A DNA stretch of 64,000 nucleotides from Symsagittifera roscoffensis (lineage: Eukaryota > Xenacoelomorpha > Acoela > Convolutidae). The stretch spans positions 21,779,138-21,843,137 of the forward strand of contig NC_087069.1 in NCBI RefSeq assembly GCF_963678635.1. The letters run 5' to 3'. The notes beneath the pieces are model-generated. The model saw nothing but the letters and a program-made list of their open reading frames with translations. It was not told where the DNA came from and did not search any database. The number at the start of each line of letters is the position of its first letter. Positions within the stretch are counted from its first letter, which is position 1. Shown here in pieces: positions 30,125-39,692 of this stretch. Both the position numbers and the translations under genes were made by a program.

Positions 30125-30772
30125 GTGGCACGAAAAACGTTTCGGCTAGCAACCAAAGTAAAAAGCCCAAAAACGTTTGAACAAAAATACAAAACCATAA
30201 ACGGAAAAATTCTAACTTACACACCGCACACTTCTTGGGTACAATCTTTTGTCAAACAACCGAGATTACTAAGAAATAGCGGTACCGCATTTGTTCCTAA
30301 CCCAGTAAAATACGGACCTTGCAGACCTGCTCGTTTAAGCGACTATGTTGCTTACAAATCCGGACGGAGAACAGGTCCATGCTTACGTTTTTTAGAGATA
30401 AACGATCCACAAGCTCCACAACATCCCATGTTCAAGAAGGACACCACAACTGGGCTCCCTGTCAAACTAACGATACAAGAGAAAACAGCACAAAGTCAGG
30501 GCACAAGCAAGGTCAGTCCCACGAAAAGAAAGGCGTTAGGAAATCGAACTGGAGGAAAACCAACTAGAAAACTGCAAACACCGAGAGGGATGGGTCTCCA
30601 AACGGAGATCGAACAAACAAACAACGCAGAGAAAGATGACGGTTCGTCGTATACATCGGAGGAAAACAATTCACCTTCTCCAAAGCGACAAAACCAGAAG
30701 AAAACACCGCCTGCAATCGCAACAAAAAAGTCCACAAGAGCCCGACAGGTGACATTAGCGTCAGCCCTATGA
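30125..30772 (+). CDS. Intact 215-codon basic ORF in the degraded LTR element
   Basis: The N-terminal 100 residues look ordered (Pro/Tyr/Arg-rich, including KYGPCRPARLSDYVAYKSGR). The C-terminal half is a Lys/Ser/Thr-rich tail with nuclear-localisation-like clusters (SPTKRKALGNR, SPSPKRQNQKK). It is open although the neighbouring gag is broken. Whether this is a retained element protein or chance is unclear. No family recognised. Confidence 0.35.
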   Translation: MARKTFRLATKVKSPKTFEQKYKTINGKILTYTPHTSWVQSFVKQPRLLRNSGTAFVPNPVKYGPCRPARLSDYVAYKSGRRTGPCLRFLEINDPQAPQHPMFKKDTTTGLPVKLTIQEKTAQSQGTSKVSPTKRKALGNRTGGKPTRKLQTPRGMGLQTEIEQTNNAEKDDGSSYTSEENNSPSPKRQNQKKTPPAIATKKSTRARQVTLASAL

Positions 30773-31257
30773 AACCCCATTCCAATCAACGCACTACAAG
30801 TCACAAGCGCAACCGGGACTAAGCAATTCGAGATTGATTCACCACCTGAAAAGTCAAAACAAGATTCGCCGAGCCTAAAATCTCTCATTCAGGAAATGGG
30901 ATTTTCAGAATAAAACTCCATAATATAAAGCTTGCGTGCATTTTATTCAGACTATTAGCCCAAAACACAAAACGAGCGCTATAAACGACGTAATCGATTT
31001 AAGTTCACCAACAGAGGCAGAAAACGATTAAAGGGAAAATGACGACATAATTTACGTTGAAACGAAAATCATTGAAGAACCAAAACAAATACAAGTAGAT
31101 GAACAACCGAAAAACGAGGAAGAGCATGGAGCAGTAGATGACAACACTGACAACAACACTGAAAAATAAGTGAGGAGAAATGATTAATCAATCTACACAG
31201 TCCTACGGGGACTTAAAAACTCAATTAAACTTTCTAAATTTTCCAGAGGAGGGGGAA

Positions 31258-31530
31258 TGTCATCCGGCATGGATAAAAAAACTCGATATCAAACTTCTGA
31301 TGTATTTATACGTCATTTATGTTTCGATATTAAATAACATTAATATGTACTTATCGATTGACCTTGATAACAAGGACGAGAACGTCGTCTAAAGAGAACT
31401 ACGGTTCAGAACTAAAACAAAGGTTCAAACACTAGTTGTTTTAACTTATTCTCTCTCCAAGCTTGATATTATCTTTCCATAGGGATTCGATAACTAACAG
31501 TTCATACCTCGAGGATTAAGCGGTATTACA
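31258..31530 (+). repeat. 3' LTR of the degraded element
   Basis: 273 bp from TGTCATCCGGC to GGTATTACA, directly after AGAGGAGGGGGAA, a good polypurine tract. The right flank is GTCGC. Its first 30 bases recur at 28453. Confidence 0.65.
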
Positions 31531-31549
31531 GTCGCCATCAAAAAAAATG

Positions 31550-31589
31550 CTAGTCATACAATTTCCATATATGGAAATTGTATGACTAG
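31550..31589. repeat. Perfect 40-bp palindrome
   Basis: Two 20-base arms, CTAGTCATACAATTTCCATA and its exact reverse complement, with no loop. It is flanked by poly-A and poly-T. Related half-sites occur at 27765-27920 and 31866-31935. Confidence 0.85.
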
Positions 31590-31711
31590 TGTTTTTTTTT
31601 CAGAAAACAAAAATTTGAGTCGTAGCACCCCAAAAAACCCCAAATGTTTTGCCAGCAGTTGAATTAATTGTTCAAAGCTTTTTTTTTCACAAAAAAAAAT
31701 TTAAAAAAATT

Positions 31712-31751
31712 CTAATCATACAATTTCCATATATGGAAATTGTATGGTTAG
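31712..31751. repeat. Second 40-bp palindrome, one mismatch
   Basis: The same family as the palindrome at 31550 (CTAATCATACAATTTCCATA plus near-exact inverse), 162 bases away. The pair could be the ends or core of a small inverted-repeat transposon. Confidence 0.8.
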
Positions 31752-32349
31752 CATTTTTTTTCATACAATTTTTTTTCCTTTTTTTTATGATGAGATACCA
31801 ATTTAGTTACCAAAACAACTATAAAATACCTTTGAAATTCGATTAAAATCATTTTGTAAAATTGTATGAAATTTGTATGACTAGCATTTTTCCATAGAAT
31901 AAGTGTATGAAATAGTATGACTAGCATTTTCGTCTATGGAGTTCAACCCGGGTAACTGGCTATTGTTTTAGAAGTCGCTTTCGGTTAATCATAATTGTCA
32001 AAAATGATGTAAATAAAAATTTTAGACTCATCGAGAATCATTTGAATCCAATCTTTTCACTTGTTCACGCCGACAGGTTGTTTTGCACTGAAGAGAATTA
32101 GAAGTCATGTTAAATAGGTTATTGTTTTGATTTCAAAAAAATGAAAGGAAAACTGAAAAAGAGCCAAAATCCCTGAAACTCTCCTTGTATGACAAAAAAT
32201 CTGTTTAAAATAGCCTAAGTAGTGTGCAGGCCAGCTTGTAGTAACAATTCGTCATTGTGAATAAAAGTTTAGACTTTCCCCCACCTGCGAAATTTGAAAT
32301 TTTACAAGTGACATTTTGTTCTTTTTCTCCAGTTGCTACAAAAATTGGC
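31752..32349 (+). other. Intergenic AT-rich DNA
   Basis: Two more half-sites of the TGTATGACTAGCATTTT family (about 31866-31935). Otherwise nothing recognised. Confidence 0.4.
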
Positions 32350-32687
32350 GGCTCTTTTCCAGTCCCCCCCCCCTTTCAAATTCATTTTTGAAAACCTTAT
32401 TCTACATTGTCATAATGCAAAAAAACTTGGCATGGTGAACAAATTGACAATTATGAACAGATTTGTTTTTCATACTTTACAGCGTAACATCACGCATTTA
32501 GCTCAGGGGCGGATCTTGGATTTTCTCGAGGGGGGGGGGGGCGGATTTTCGAAAAATTTTCCAAAATTTTGACGACCTATTTTTTCGCCCCCGCCCCCCT
32601 TAAATCCGCCCCTGACTTAGCTGTAATAACACGTAAAACAATCATAAACATCGATATTTTGAAAGGTGGGGGGAGTGGAAATGAGCC
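32350..32687. mobile_element. MITE family 1, copy with nested insertion
   Basis: Ends GGCTCTTTTCCAGTCCCC and ...GTGGAAATGAGCC are inverted repeats. Flanks AAATTGGC (32342-32349) and AAATTGGT (32688-32695) form an 8-bp target duplication with one change. It is split by a hAT-type MITE at 32504-32614. An 8-bp duplication fits hAT or Merlin; the GG terminus is more like Merlin. Confidence 0.8.
32504..32614. mobile_element. hAT-type MITE nested in family 1 MITE
   Basis: 111 bp with terminal repeats CAGGGGCGGAT and ATCCGCCCCTG. Flanking 8-mers ATTTAGCT and ACTTAGCT differ by one base. The CAGGGGCGG start and 8-bp duplication are typical of hAT elements. Confidence 0.8.
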
Positions 32688-32700
32688 AAATTGGTATACG

Positions 32701-32902
32701 GGCTCTTTTTCCTTTTCCCCCACACCTGGAATTTTTTACATGCAAATTTGTTGACCACATTGTCCGATTGTTACAAAAATTTACATACAGACTAATAAGG
32801 CCACGACAAACATATTTGGTCTTCATACTCAACCTCGAGAAACCACTCGTTACATAAATATTTTGAAGCTCATGTGAGGTGGGGTGGGGAGGAAAAAGAG
32901 CC
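32701..32902. mobile_element. MITE family 2, complete copy
   Basis: 202 bp with ends GGCTCTTTTTCCTTTTCCCC and its inverse, and an exact 8-bp target duplication GGTATACG (32693-32700 and 32903-32910). No coding capacity. Confidence 0.85.
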
Positions 32903-32917
32903 GGTATACGAACTGGT

Positions 32918-33133
32918 GGCTCTTTTCCAGTTCCCCCCTTTCAAAATACCGAGTTTTATATTTGTTTTAAGTGTTTTTACGGCTAAATGCGTGATGTTAC
33001 GCTGTAAAGTATGAAGAACAAATCTGTTCACAGTTGTCGATTTGTTCATCACGCCAAATTTCATTGCATTATGACAACGTTAAATAAGCTTTTCAAAATT
33101 GAATTTGAAAGGGGGGGTAACTGGAAAAGAGCC
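32918..33133. mobile_element. MITE family 1, complete copy
   Basis: 216 bp with ends GGCTCTTTTCCAGTTCCCCC and its inverse. Flanks are GAACTGGT and GAACTAGT (one mismatch). The internal sequence matches 37938-38155 in opposite orientation. Confidence 0.85.
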
Positions 33134-33141
33134 GAACTAGT

Positions 33142-33222
33142 TAGGCCATGACAAGCACGTTTGGTCTTCGTACTTAACCTTGTAAAGCTAGTCGTTACAC
33201 CTCAAAACTGATGCTTGTGTGA
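33142..33222. mobile_element. MITE family 2 fragment
   Basis: Matches the second half of the element at 32701-32902 (GGCCATGACAAGCACG...GTGAGATGGGG) without its first half. It lies between two complete MITEs. Confidence 0.5.
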
Positions 33223-33230
33223 GATGGGGG

Positions 33231-33435
33231 GGCTCTTTTTCCTTTTCCCCCCACCTCACCAGAGCTTCAATATATTAGTGTAACGAGTGGTTTCTCGAGG
33301 TTGAGTATGAAGACCAAATATGTTTGTCGTGGCCTTATTAGTCTGTATGTAAATTTTTATAACAATCGAACAATGTGGTCAACATATTTACATGTAAAAA
33401 TTGCAGGTGGGGGGGGGGGGGAAGGAAAAAGAGCC
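33231..33435. mobile_element. MITE family 2, second complete copy
   Basis: 205 bp, inverted relative to 32701-32902, with an exact 8-bp duplication GATGGGGG (33223-33230 and 33436-33443). It has inserted at the end of the fragment to its left. Confidence 0.8.
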
Positions 33436-33652
33436 GATGGGGGGAAGGGGGGATTGCAAGAGGTGGGAAATGAAAATGAGCTTGATGCTATTTGTCTTAT
33501 TCAAAATATGCGACAATTTGCTTTTGTATCCATGAAAAAGCGGGTAAATTGAGACCAATATTCAAAAACGTTTCCAAAAAGTCATTTTCTGCCATCAGTC
33601 ATATTTAAGATTTTTCAGGCCCATTAAGCAAAACACTAAAAATATCATCAAA

Positions 33653-33887
33653 ATGATTCAGAACTGGTGGTTCATCTCGTTCGAGCTATTACAAATATTT
33701 ACCTATTGCTTTTGCAGCAATCTTAACTTTGAGTCGCGATCTGCCGTGGTCAATGGGTACGACTCTCCATCGCGTCCATTTTACGTCAGGATCAAATTCC
33801 AAGATGAATCAAATAGGTGGTTTTTGTGCGGCGGAAGTATTATTGCGTCAAGATATGTACTCACAGCAGCGCATTGTTTTAATCACG
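33653..33887 (+). CDS. Trypsin-like serine protease, exon 1
   Basis: ATG at 33653, a hydrophobic signal-like start (WWFISFELLQIFTYCFC), then the mature N-terminus VVNGYDS. The catalytic His is in CGGSIIASRYVLTAAHC. The exon ends AATCACG|GTATGA after codon position 1, matching the acceptor at 38312. With exons 2 and 3 the gene encodes 251 residues, the normal size of a chymotrypsin-fold (S1) protease. The residue before VVNG is Ala, with Arg two further back, so the usual Arg/Lys activation site is displaced. Probably a secreted digestive or extracellular protease. Confidence 0.85.
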
Positions 33888-35542
33888 GTATGATTGTTTT
33901 ATAAACACCCCTCCCTCCCAGCCAATTAATAAAAATAATAGCCTGTCCTACCTGTGGTTTCAAAACTTTTGGGTGGAATACAAAGATATGAAACAAAGCA
34001 CCCATTATATCTACTGTGTGAGGTAGTTGAAATATACTGTATGATGATCTGCTGTAGTTTGGCTGGATTGGGTTTATAATGGAAATGATATCGTTTAACT
34101 CTTTAGTGGCGCCTTGCTTAACAGCCGCTTGCTCCCCACTTAAGTTTTGAAAAACTTTCCCCTATTGTCATGATGCAACTGAATTTTGACTTGGCGAGCA
34201 GACTCACGATCGGACATTTTGAACAGTAATTTCACTAGTTAAAAAAATTTCAGTTGGGGGGAAACGAAAAAGAGCCGTTCTTCGTATTTTACATCCCTGA
34301 CATCACGCGTTCAGTCATTAAAAAAAAGAAAACGAAAAAACGGAGGGGGGAGGGGGTTAACCGTTTGAGTATTCTTTTAAATAACACTAAATTCTTATCA
34401 ACCCCCATTAGTGTAAACCGTCTTCTTTCATTTTTTTCCATTTTCTCCATATTTTAAACTTTTCCATTTCAGTCACATAACGTTGAAAAATAAACTGGTA
34501 GAGAGGATAGTTCAGATCATCTGGACATTCAGAGAGGGTAGTTCAGATCATCTGCAATAGGTCAGCGAAAAAAGTTCTCAGAGATTTTAACAAAATTGTC
34601 CATGAGTTTATGTACTTTTGAGGTTTAAAACGTAAAAATTGGACCAAATGCCCCATGGTCAGTGAAAAACCTGATATCACGACCTGCTTAAAGAACACTT
34701 CATTTCTTTATACCTAAAAGAATGACGATTTTTTTTTTCTGTTTAGTTTCCATTTGATTGTTTTGAATTATGTAAGGATCATTTAATAAAACCCAGTCTG
34801 GGAGATCGTCGTTAGACAAAATCTGCCTGTTTTCAGAGGTTTTTGATTGCAAAAACAAAAACAAGTTTTTGATTGTAATGGTGGTATGATACCACCACTA
34901 TGTTTTTGTTACGACAATCATTTTTTGAAACTGGAGAAACAAAAGTTTGTTTAATAAAAAAACTGAAAAGAATAATGGGGAAATTTTGATGAGATATAAA
35001 CCTCGGAGAAAACCGATACTATGAGAAAAGAATAGAATATTACTTTTATTAACTCATCATTTCCTTTTTTTTGTAGTCTCTAAAAACTTATGAAGAAAGT
35101 TGTTAATTTAATTTCCTGTCATTTTGCAAATCATTTCCAAAAAAAAGCCAGGAAATGATTTGAGGTTGTAGAGTTCTGATAACAATTGAAAATAAATTAT
35201 GTTTTTTAAAGTTGATAACTAAATTTTACTCTCTTAAAATATGATAAAGTTTGAAAAATTCGTTGGATGTGATTATTTTTTTAATAATCTTAAGTTCAAA
35301 TCATGCAATTTATTTTTATAAGAAGTTTCAAAAAATTGTATAGGTGAAGCCCTTTCACATTATATATTTTCATTTTTTCTCGCTATAAATATTTTGACTC
35401 AAACTTTTTCATGGAGGCTAGGAGTCTAGTTAATTTGTTGGTTTTAAGATCAATCTTGCCAAGGTTTGATTTCGATGTCGACCTGTATATCAATAAACCA
35501 TATTGAAAAACGTATGCATGGTAAAATTGGTTCAGTGGCTGT

Positions 35543-36480
35543 TTATATAGATAGAATCTTGCGCAGTTGATAAATCTTTCTACATGATGTGTTTAGCTTT
35601 GTATTGGCAAAAATCGCAAAACTTTTGAATTCTAGTTTTTTGTCGAGATAAAAACTCAAATATTTAAAAACGGACTTTTGCTCTATGTCTTTGTTGTTCA
35701 TTTTGTTTGAGTAGTAGCTCTTTCCATTCCATTTTGTGGACTTAGCTATTCTACTTTTATCTAAAGTCAGGGTTAGTTTGATGTCGTCCAAGCAAACTTT
35801 TGTCAATGCGTTATCATGGTTTTCAGTCAGTAATAACTTTTCAGCCTGAGTTTGAATGGCTGTATCATCGGGATAAAGATAAGCATTTGTATTTTTATTC
35901 AATTTTTCAAATTTGATAAATTTTTAATAAACAAAATGAAAACCAGTGGTGCTCGAAAAGAGCCCTGTGGTAATCCGCATTTTAAATTTTGAATTGTGAT
36001 TTGTTTCTGTTGATGCTTCAAACTGTTTACATCTGATGAATGTGAAACTGAAAGATCATATGCTGGGCCCCTAGAAAAAGTTTGTGAACAACAGTATCAA
36101 AATCTTTTCTTAATTCAAGAAAAGTACACGTTTCTAGTCCCCCTTGAAAAAGCATGTGAACAACGGTATCAAAAAATTTTCGTAATTCAAGAAGAATACA
36201 CTGAGTTGTAATTGCTGGCCCAATCAAATTTGATTTCCTCTACTAGAGAAGGAATAGCGTCAACTCATCTTCCCTTTTGTCAGAACCCAATTTTAGGTTG
36301 TTGTAGTTAGCATACTTTGCCGATTAATCATTTTAGTAGCTTGCCAAGGACAGGTAAAAATGAAATTGGTCTAAAATTGGAACGTTTGAATTCATCTCAT
36401 TCTTTATGTATAGATTTTGTTTTTTTTTTGCAATTTTAATCTGTTCGGGGAAAAATTTTGTTGACAAACAGACTTGTTAG
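35543..36480 (-). mobile_element. LINE reverse transcriptase remnant, minus strand
   Basis: On the minus strand, in order: a fingers motif (SNFRPISFLPVLGK), LELRKDFDTVVHKL (D-KAFD motif), GLPQGSFRAPLVFILF and the catalytic region AYLYPDDTAIQT (xADD changed to PDD). Several frame breaks. A segment of about 70 bases carrying the LRK-FDTVVH motif is present twice (about 36068-36200). Inactive. Confidence 0.75.
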
Positions 36481-36900
36481 AAACACTAGACTATCCGCGC
36501 TCATTAAAAGTGCAGAAGTAATCCCTATTTTTAAAAAAAGTAAAAGAAATCGAACATTTTGTTTGTAGACCAATTTCATCTTTAACTGACTTGGGCAATT
36601 TACCAGAAAGATCAAAATACAACTGAACTGTAGATCAAGTGAAAATCGGCAAAATTTATTTCTTGAATTTTAGTTCGATTTCAGACAAAAAGAAGCTACA
36701 GTTGACGCTCTTGCTTCTCTAGTAAGAGGAGTCAGATTTGACTCAGCGCACATCTATTGAGTTGAGAAAATTGTTTGATAACATTGATCACAAGCTTCTC
36801 CTAAACAAATGTTACGATTATAGTAAAAGTGGACCAGCATATGACATGCTGGTTTGATATTTATCAGAACGTAAACAGTGCATATGCATCAACACAATCA
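36481..36900 (+). mobile_element. LINE reverse transcriptase remnant, plus strand
   Basis: Contains SAEVIPIFKK, FRQKEATVDALASLV, IDHKLLLNKCYDYS and YLSERKQ, the same family as the minus-strand fragment. The two are arranged in opposite directions, meeting near 36480. Broken by stops. Confidence 0.65.
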
Positions 36901-37937
36901 AATCGCAGAGTCGAAAAATGAAAAACAAAGACCCGCAGGGCTTATTTCTATGACCACTACCTTTTTCAATTTCACTGCTAACTTTAACCGCAAGGTTTGC
37001 AAGGGGATCACAAAAACCAAAACTAGGGGGTATGGATGGCTCTTCACACACTTGTACAAACTGGTTTCGATTAGCGGATTTCCATCTGAAACGATTTGAC
37101 AATTTCGATTAAGCGTCTTTTTTATTTTAAGTAATTTTTTTTTAATTTTCCGCTTAAGTCTACTTTCATTTTCGCTCTTATCTTTTCTACTTGGAAAACC
37201 AAAGGAGAACTATTCACTGCCATTTTGCGAAAATTAACAGCTGCTGGACTCTACTCCTGAAGCGGCTAGACTTCAAAAATTTTTCGAGCGTATTGAAATT
37301 TCCTCGAATACGTGTGCTCTTCATCATTTTCACTCCACTTCTTGTGTCATCATGCCAAACGAAATCACATGGGGCTTTGTCAGAAAAATTGTATCTTCAA
37401 AATCCAATGCGACCGGTCTTACCTCTGTTGTCTTATTTTACATCTTTTTGTTTGCAAAAGACCACTGGAATTGTTTTGTTTCACATTTCTTACAGTTTTG
37501 ACGTGAGCAGGACACAACTGTTGTGGCTTGTGACTCTTGCCACTACGCGTGCACGTGTTCATTAGTCTGTTAGCCGAGGCAGCAGTCTCTTCCTTTTTTC
37601 TTTGTAACCACTCATTTTTTACTGAGAAAATTTTTCATCTTCTAAGACAGTTTTTTCTAAATTTGAGACCCTCTACTGATCTAGCAATCAGCGCCGCTCC
37701 ACTAAGAGTGAGTTTTGTGAAGATGGTTTGTCGCGTTTGTCGTGTTTGAGTAGAAAAAAACGTAAATTATCCTTACAGAAACCATTCTTACATTGTTGTA
37801 AAATTTTACTTATGTTTCATTGTATGAAATTTTGTATTTCTTTCTGCCTGAAAAAATTTTGTTATATCTTTTTATTATTAATCCTTAGTCACACCTTTGT
37901 CTTTAAAAACCTGCTGGTCGGTCTCTTTACAATTTTC

Positions 37938-38155
37938 GGCTCTTTTCCAGTTCCCCCCCCCCTTTTAAATTCAATTTTGAAAAGTCTATTTAACGTTGTC
38001 ACAATGCAGTGAAATTTGGCGTGGTGAACAAATCGACAATTCTGAACAGATTTGTTCTTCATACTTCACAGCGTAACATCACGCATTTAGCCGTAATAAC
38101 ACCTAAGACAAACATAAAATTCGGTATTTTGAAAGGGGGGAACTGGAAAAGAGCC
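37938..38155. mobile_element. MITE family 1, complete copy in intron 1
   Basis: 218 bp, ends GGCTCTTTTCCAGTTCCCCC and its inverse, exact 8-bp target duplication CAATTTTC (37930-37937 and 38156-38163). This is the best-defined copy of the family. Confidence 0.9.
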
Positions 38156-38311
38156 CAATTTTCATAGCCTTTGAATTTAAAAACGTAGTCACAAGCAAAA
38201 AAAAATCCTAGAGAATGTTCCAGTTTCTGTTCTGTGCCGCATAACTTTTCTAAATTTCGTCAGCTTTTTGTGTTTAAAGTGTGATTAGACAGAATTTGAC
38301 ATCTGTTTTAG

Positions 38312-38574
38312 AGCTGAAGAGAGTTTATGTCGAGATAGGAGACTTCACAACTTCGCCACTTGAAGTGCAAAAGTTTTCCATCAAAGATTATAGGATACAC
38401 TCAAAGTACGCAAAAGGAGATCACTACGACATGGCGCTGATAAAATTGTGGAAAGGGGTTTCGAAGTCTCGCGTCATTAATTTATGCGAGAAGATGTACA
38501 AGGATTCCATTATAGCGGTTGCTGGAATGGGTACAATTGAAGCAGAGGGCGACTTTCCGAGAGTCCTTCAAGAA
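38312..38574 (+). CDS. Trypsin-like serine protease, exon 2
   Basis: Follows CATCTGTTTTAG. Joining to exon 1 keeps the frame. It carries the catalytic Asp in YDMALIKL, preceded by DYRIHSKYAKGDH, and the GMG...LQE stretch found just before the Cys-rich C-terminal part of S1 proteases. The proposed donor is GAA|GTGCAG, which is weak. An alternative is that the ORF runs on to the stop at 38622. Confidence 0.75.
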
Positions 38575-38880
38575 GTGCAGCTACAAGAAAAAAGGGAAAT
38601 TTGGCTCTTTTCCATCTCATAACATCTTTCCCAAAATAGCAAGCTGCATCACATCAGCTGAAAAAATGTTTTTTTCCCCAAAACAGCCCCCACCCCTCGG
38701 GCGAATTGTGTGTCGTTACTGGGGGCTTTAAAGCAAAAGATTAGATTATTAGCTTCTTTTTTTCCTCGTTCAGTTTACAAAAAAAATGTTTGCTAAAAAC
38801 TCAATGTTTTTAAGAACCCAGTTTCATACATTGCCAAAGTAATATAATTTGGGATTAGTTCTAAAGAAGGAAAGGAAAAG
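38575..38880 (+). other. Protease intron 2, possibly MITE-derived
   Basis: 306 bp, GTGCAG...AAAAG, phase 0. GGCTCTTTTCC, the terminal sequence of MITE family 1, starts at 38603. The intron's end (GGAAAAG|GTCC) resembles the inverse terminal GGAAAAGAGCC. No clean 8-bp duplication is visible, so this remains a suggestion. Confidence 0.4.
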
Positions 38881-39138
38881 GTCCAATTTAGCCCGAAAAG
38901 CTGTGCTTATAAAATATGGGGAAGTGAGATTTGTTTGGTGGGTGATAAACAAGATGCGTGTGCAGGGGATTCTGGGGGTCCCGTGTACCCTTTGACAGAC
39001 AATGGACCTGTGTGTCTGTATGGTGTGGTTAGCTATGGCAGTGTTGATTGTATGGGTTATGGCGTTTACATGCGCGTGTCTTCGTACATACCCTGGATTA
39101 ACGAAAACATGAAAGCATTGGACGATCTTTACGAATGA
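38881..39138 (+). CDS. Trypsin-like serine protease, exon 3
   Basis: Begins GTCCAATTT in phase 0 (VQFSPKSC) and contains DACAGDSGGP with the catalytic Ser. The Asp six residues before Ser is the base of the specificity pocket, indicating cleavage after Arg/Lys. SYGSVDCMGYGVYMRVSSY and the terminal helix YIPWINENM complete the fold. All three triad residues are present across the exons, so the gene could be functional. Stop TGA at 39136-39138. Confidence 0.88.
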   Translation, partial: VQFSPKSCAYKIWGSEICLVGDKQDACAGDSGGPVYPLTDNGPVCLYGVVSYGSVDCMGYGVYMRVSSYIPWINENMKALDDLYE

Positions 39139-39228
39139 GACAACTTTACATTTGAGACTTAATTTACAAATGCGACCAACTTCACGAATGAGACGACTTT
39201 TACGAATGAGACGAATGGTAAACGCGAC

Positions 39229-39684
39229 CAGGGGCGGATTTAGGGGGGGGGGGGGGGGCGGGGGGGGCGGACGCCCCCTATCTCAGGGATTTGACCCCCT
39301 GCCGACCCAAAGGGTCCCCCCTTTGATACTTTTTCAGAAATCCATTTTTTGGCCGACCGACCCTAAAATTTTTCTAAAGGCGCCTTCGGCGCCAATAAAT
39401 GCTATTTTTGAGGGGGAGCGCGCGCCAAAAAAACTCATTTTTTTTGTCAAAATTTTTCAAAAAGTGCCCAAAAACGGCTTTTTTGACTGTTTTTTCAAAA
39501 AAATTTGCCTGCGGCGCAGAACATTTTTGCCTAAATAAGGGCAAAACAGTGCTTTAGGAGAGCGCGAAAAATAAAAATCAATTTGGTCGACCTAAAAAAA
39601 AAAAAAAAGGTCGTCAAAATTTTGGAAAATTTTTTGAAAATCCGCCCCCCCCCCCCCCTCGAGAAAATCCTAGATCCGCCCCTG
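39229..39684. mobile_element. hAT-type MITE
   Basis: 456 bp with CAGGGGCGGAT and ATCCGCCCCTG ends and a perfect 8-bp duplication AACGCGAC (39221-39228 and 39685-39692). It lies 90 bases after the protease stop. Its right part shares sequence with the small hAT element at 32504-32614 (AAATTTTGGAAAATT, CCGCCCCC). Non-coding. Confidence 0.9.
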
Positions 39685-39692
39685 AACGCGAC

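Larger units (their letters stand above)
28453..31530 (+). mobile_element. Degraded LTR element without pol
   Basis: A 3' LTR (31258-31530) follows a good polypurine tract. At the left end, the first 30 bases or so of the same LTR (TGTGATCCGGCATGG) run straight into gag-like sequence, so most of the 5' LTR and leader is deleted. GTCGC flanks both ends (28448-28452 and 31531-31535), a 5-bp target duplication. Contents: gag with stops, a degenerate zinc knuckle near 29065 (CFKCGNQ, His lost), a Thr/Ser/Lys-rich region and one intact 215-codon ORF. No RT or integrase motif was found. Confidence 0.7.
33888..38311 (+). other. Protease intron 1, filled with transposon debris
   Basis: 4.4 kb, GT...AG, phase 1. 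It holds a MITE remnant (34130-34278, ending AAAAAGAGCC), LINE fragments on both strands (35543-36900) and a complete MITE (37938-38155). The stretch 34490-35540 is AT-rich with nothing recognised. Short ORFs at 36878-37099, 37191-37565 and 37537-38012 overlap in several frames and have no support. Confidence 0.75.

Noticed and set aside
37191-38012. Chain of overlapping ORFs in protease intron 1
   Set aside because: Several frames overlap, Phe/Leu/Ser-rich composition fits AT-rich non-coding DNA, and the region is inside a well-supported intron.
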